Below are positions 63,979-64,000 of a stretch of DNA of 64,000 nt, piece by piece (position 1 is the first letter of the stretch; every line of letters starts with the position of its first letter). Position numbers and translations under genes: made by a program. The notes below the pieces were generated by a model. The model searched no databases. It saw only the letters and a program-made list of their open reading frames with translations, and had not been told where the DNA came from. The stretch is from Cavenderia fasciculata (taxonomy: Eukaryota > Evosea > Eumycetozoa > Acytosteliales > Cavenderiaceae), in the NCBI RefSeq assembly GCF_000203815.1, contig NW_004457723.1:744001-808000 (forward strand), given 5' to 3'.

Positions 63979-64000
63979 ATAAATAAATAAATAATATTAC

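Noticed and set aside
1-64000. tRNA genes and retroelements
   Set aside because: No B-box-like GGTTCGANTCC in a tRNA-sized fold, and no reverse transcriptase, integrase or capsid-like reading frame was seen on either strand.

Overview
This window looks like nuclear DNA of a dictyostelid social amoeba. Short AT-rich introns (about 60-110 nt) carry GTAAGT/GTATGT donors and T-rich ...TTTTAG acceptors. Intergenic DNA is very AT-rich, and coding regions hold long Asn, Gln, Thr and Ser tracts. Gene types include a PA14-like secreted protein, a 7TM-kinase fusion, TKL kinases and DUF4470/TPR proteins. Coding GC seems less extreme than in D. discoideum, so another dictyostelid lineage is likely (inference). 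I see no tRNA, rRNA, CRISPR, retroelement or virus-like element. I rebuilt exon structures by hand; in almost every gene the splice phases close exactly, which supports the models.

Layout. 60-7478 (+): a secreted ~2,300-aa protein with a DNase II-like N-terminus, TIG repeats, a Thr/Gly-rich stalk and a SdrD-type B domain. 7618-10640 (-): a TBC1D5-like Rab GAP. 11591-16034 (+): a PX / F-box-like / Rho-pseudoGTPase / CUE / VPS9 protein. 16326-16874 (+): eIF5A. 17184-17569 (-): a small unknown protein. 17683-20512 (-): VPS16. 20710-22046 (-): CWC27. 22361-24084 (-): CSN2. 24369-24751 (+): a stefin. 25195-28417 (-): a hAT-transposase-derived gene. 29889-30278 (+): a small helical protein.

30624-33616 (-): an FHA protein with a TKL kinase and a pseudokinase. 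33864-34717 (+): a histone H2B-H2A doublet. 34984-37472 (-): a 7TM receptor fused to a kinase. 38318-40478 (+): a polytopic membrane protein. 40927-41794 (-): an unknown membrane protein. 42800-48916 (+): a SANT/PHD/PHD/EVE/PHD chromatin protein. 49337-51035 (+): a PA14-like secreted protein. About 51390-51870: a probable decayed Cys-rich gene. 53157-59025 (+): a PX-PH-IRE/Greatwall-type AGC kinase with one apparent frameshift. 59785-62696 (+): a TPR-DUF4470 gene with one apparent frameshift. 62851-63978: a rearranged partial copy of the preceding gene with an inverted internal segment.

Functional themes. Endosome traffic is well represented: a Rab7-GAP-like TBC protein, a Rab5-GEF-like VPS9 protein, the HOPS/CORVET core subunit VPS16 and a PX-PH kinase. 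Chromatin and signalling genes have unusual domain fusions. The most interesting items are the H2B-H2A doublet with an intron at the domain boundary, the EVE-PHD-SANT protein, the DNase II-like domain that has apparently lost one catalytic His, the pseudo-Rho/VPS9 protein and the 7TM-kinase with DFD in place of DFG.
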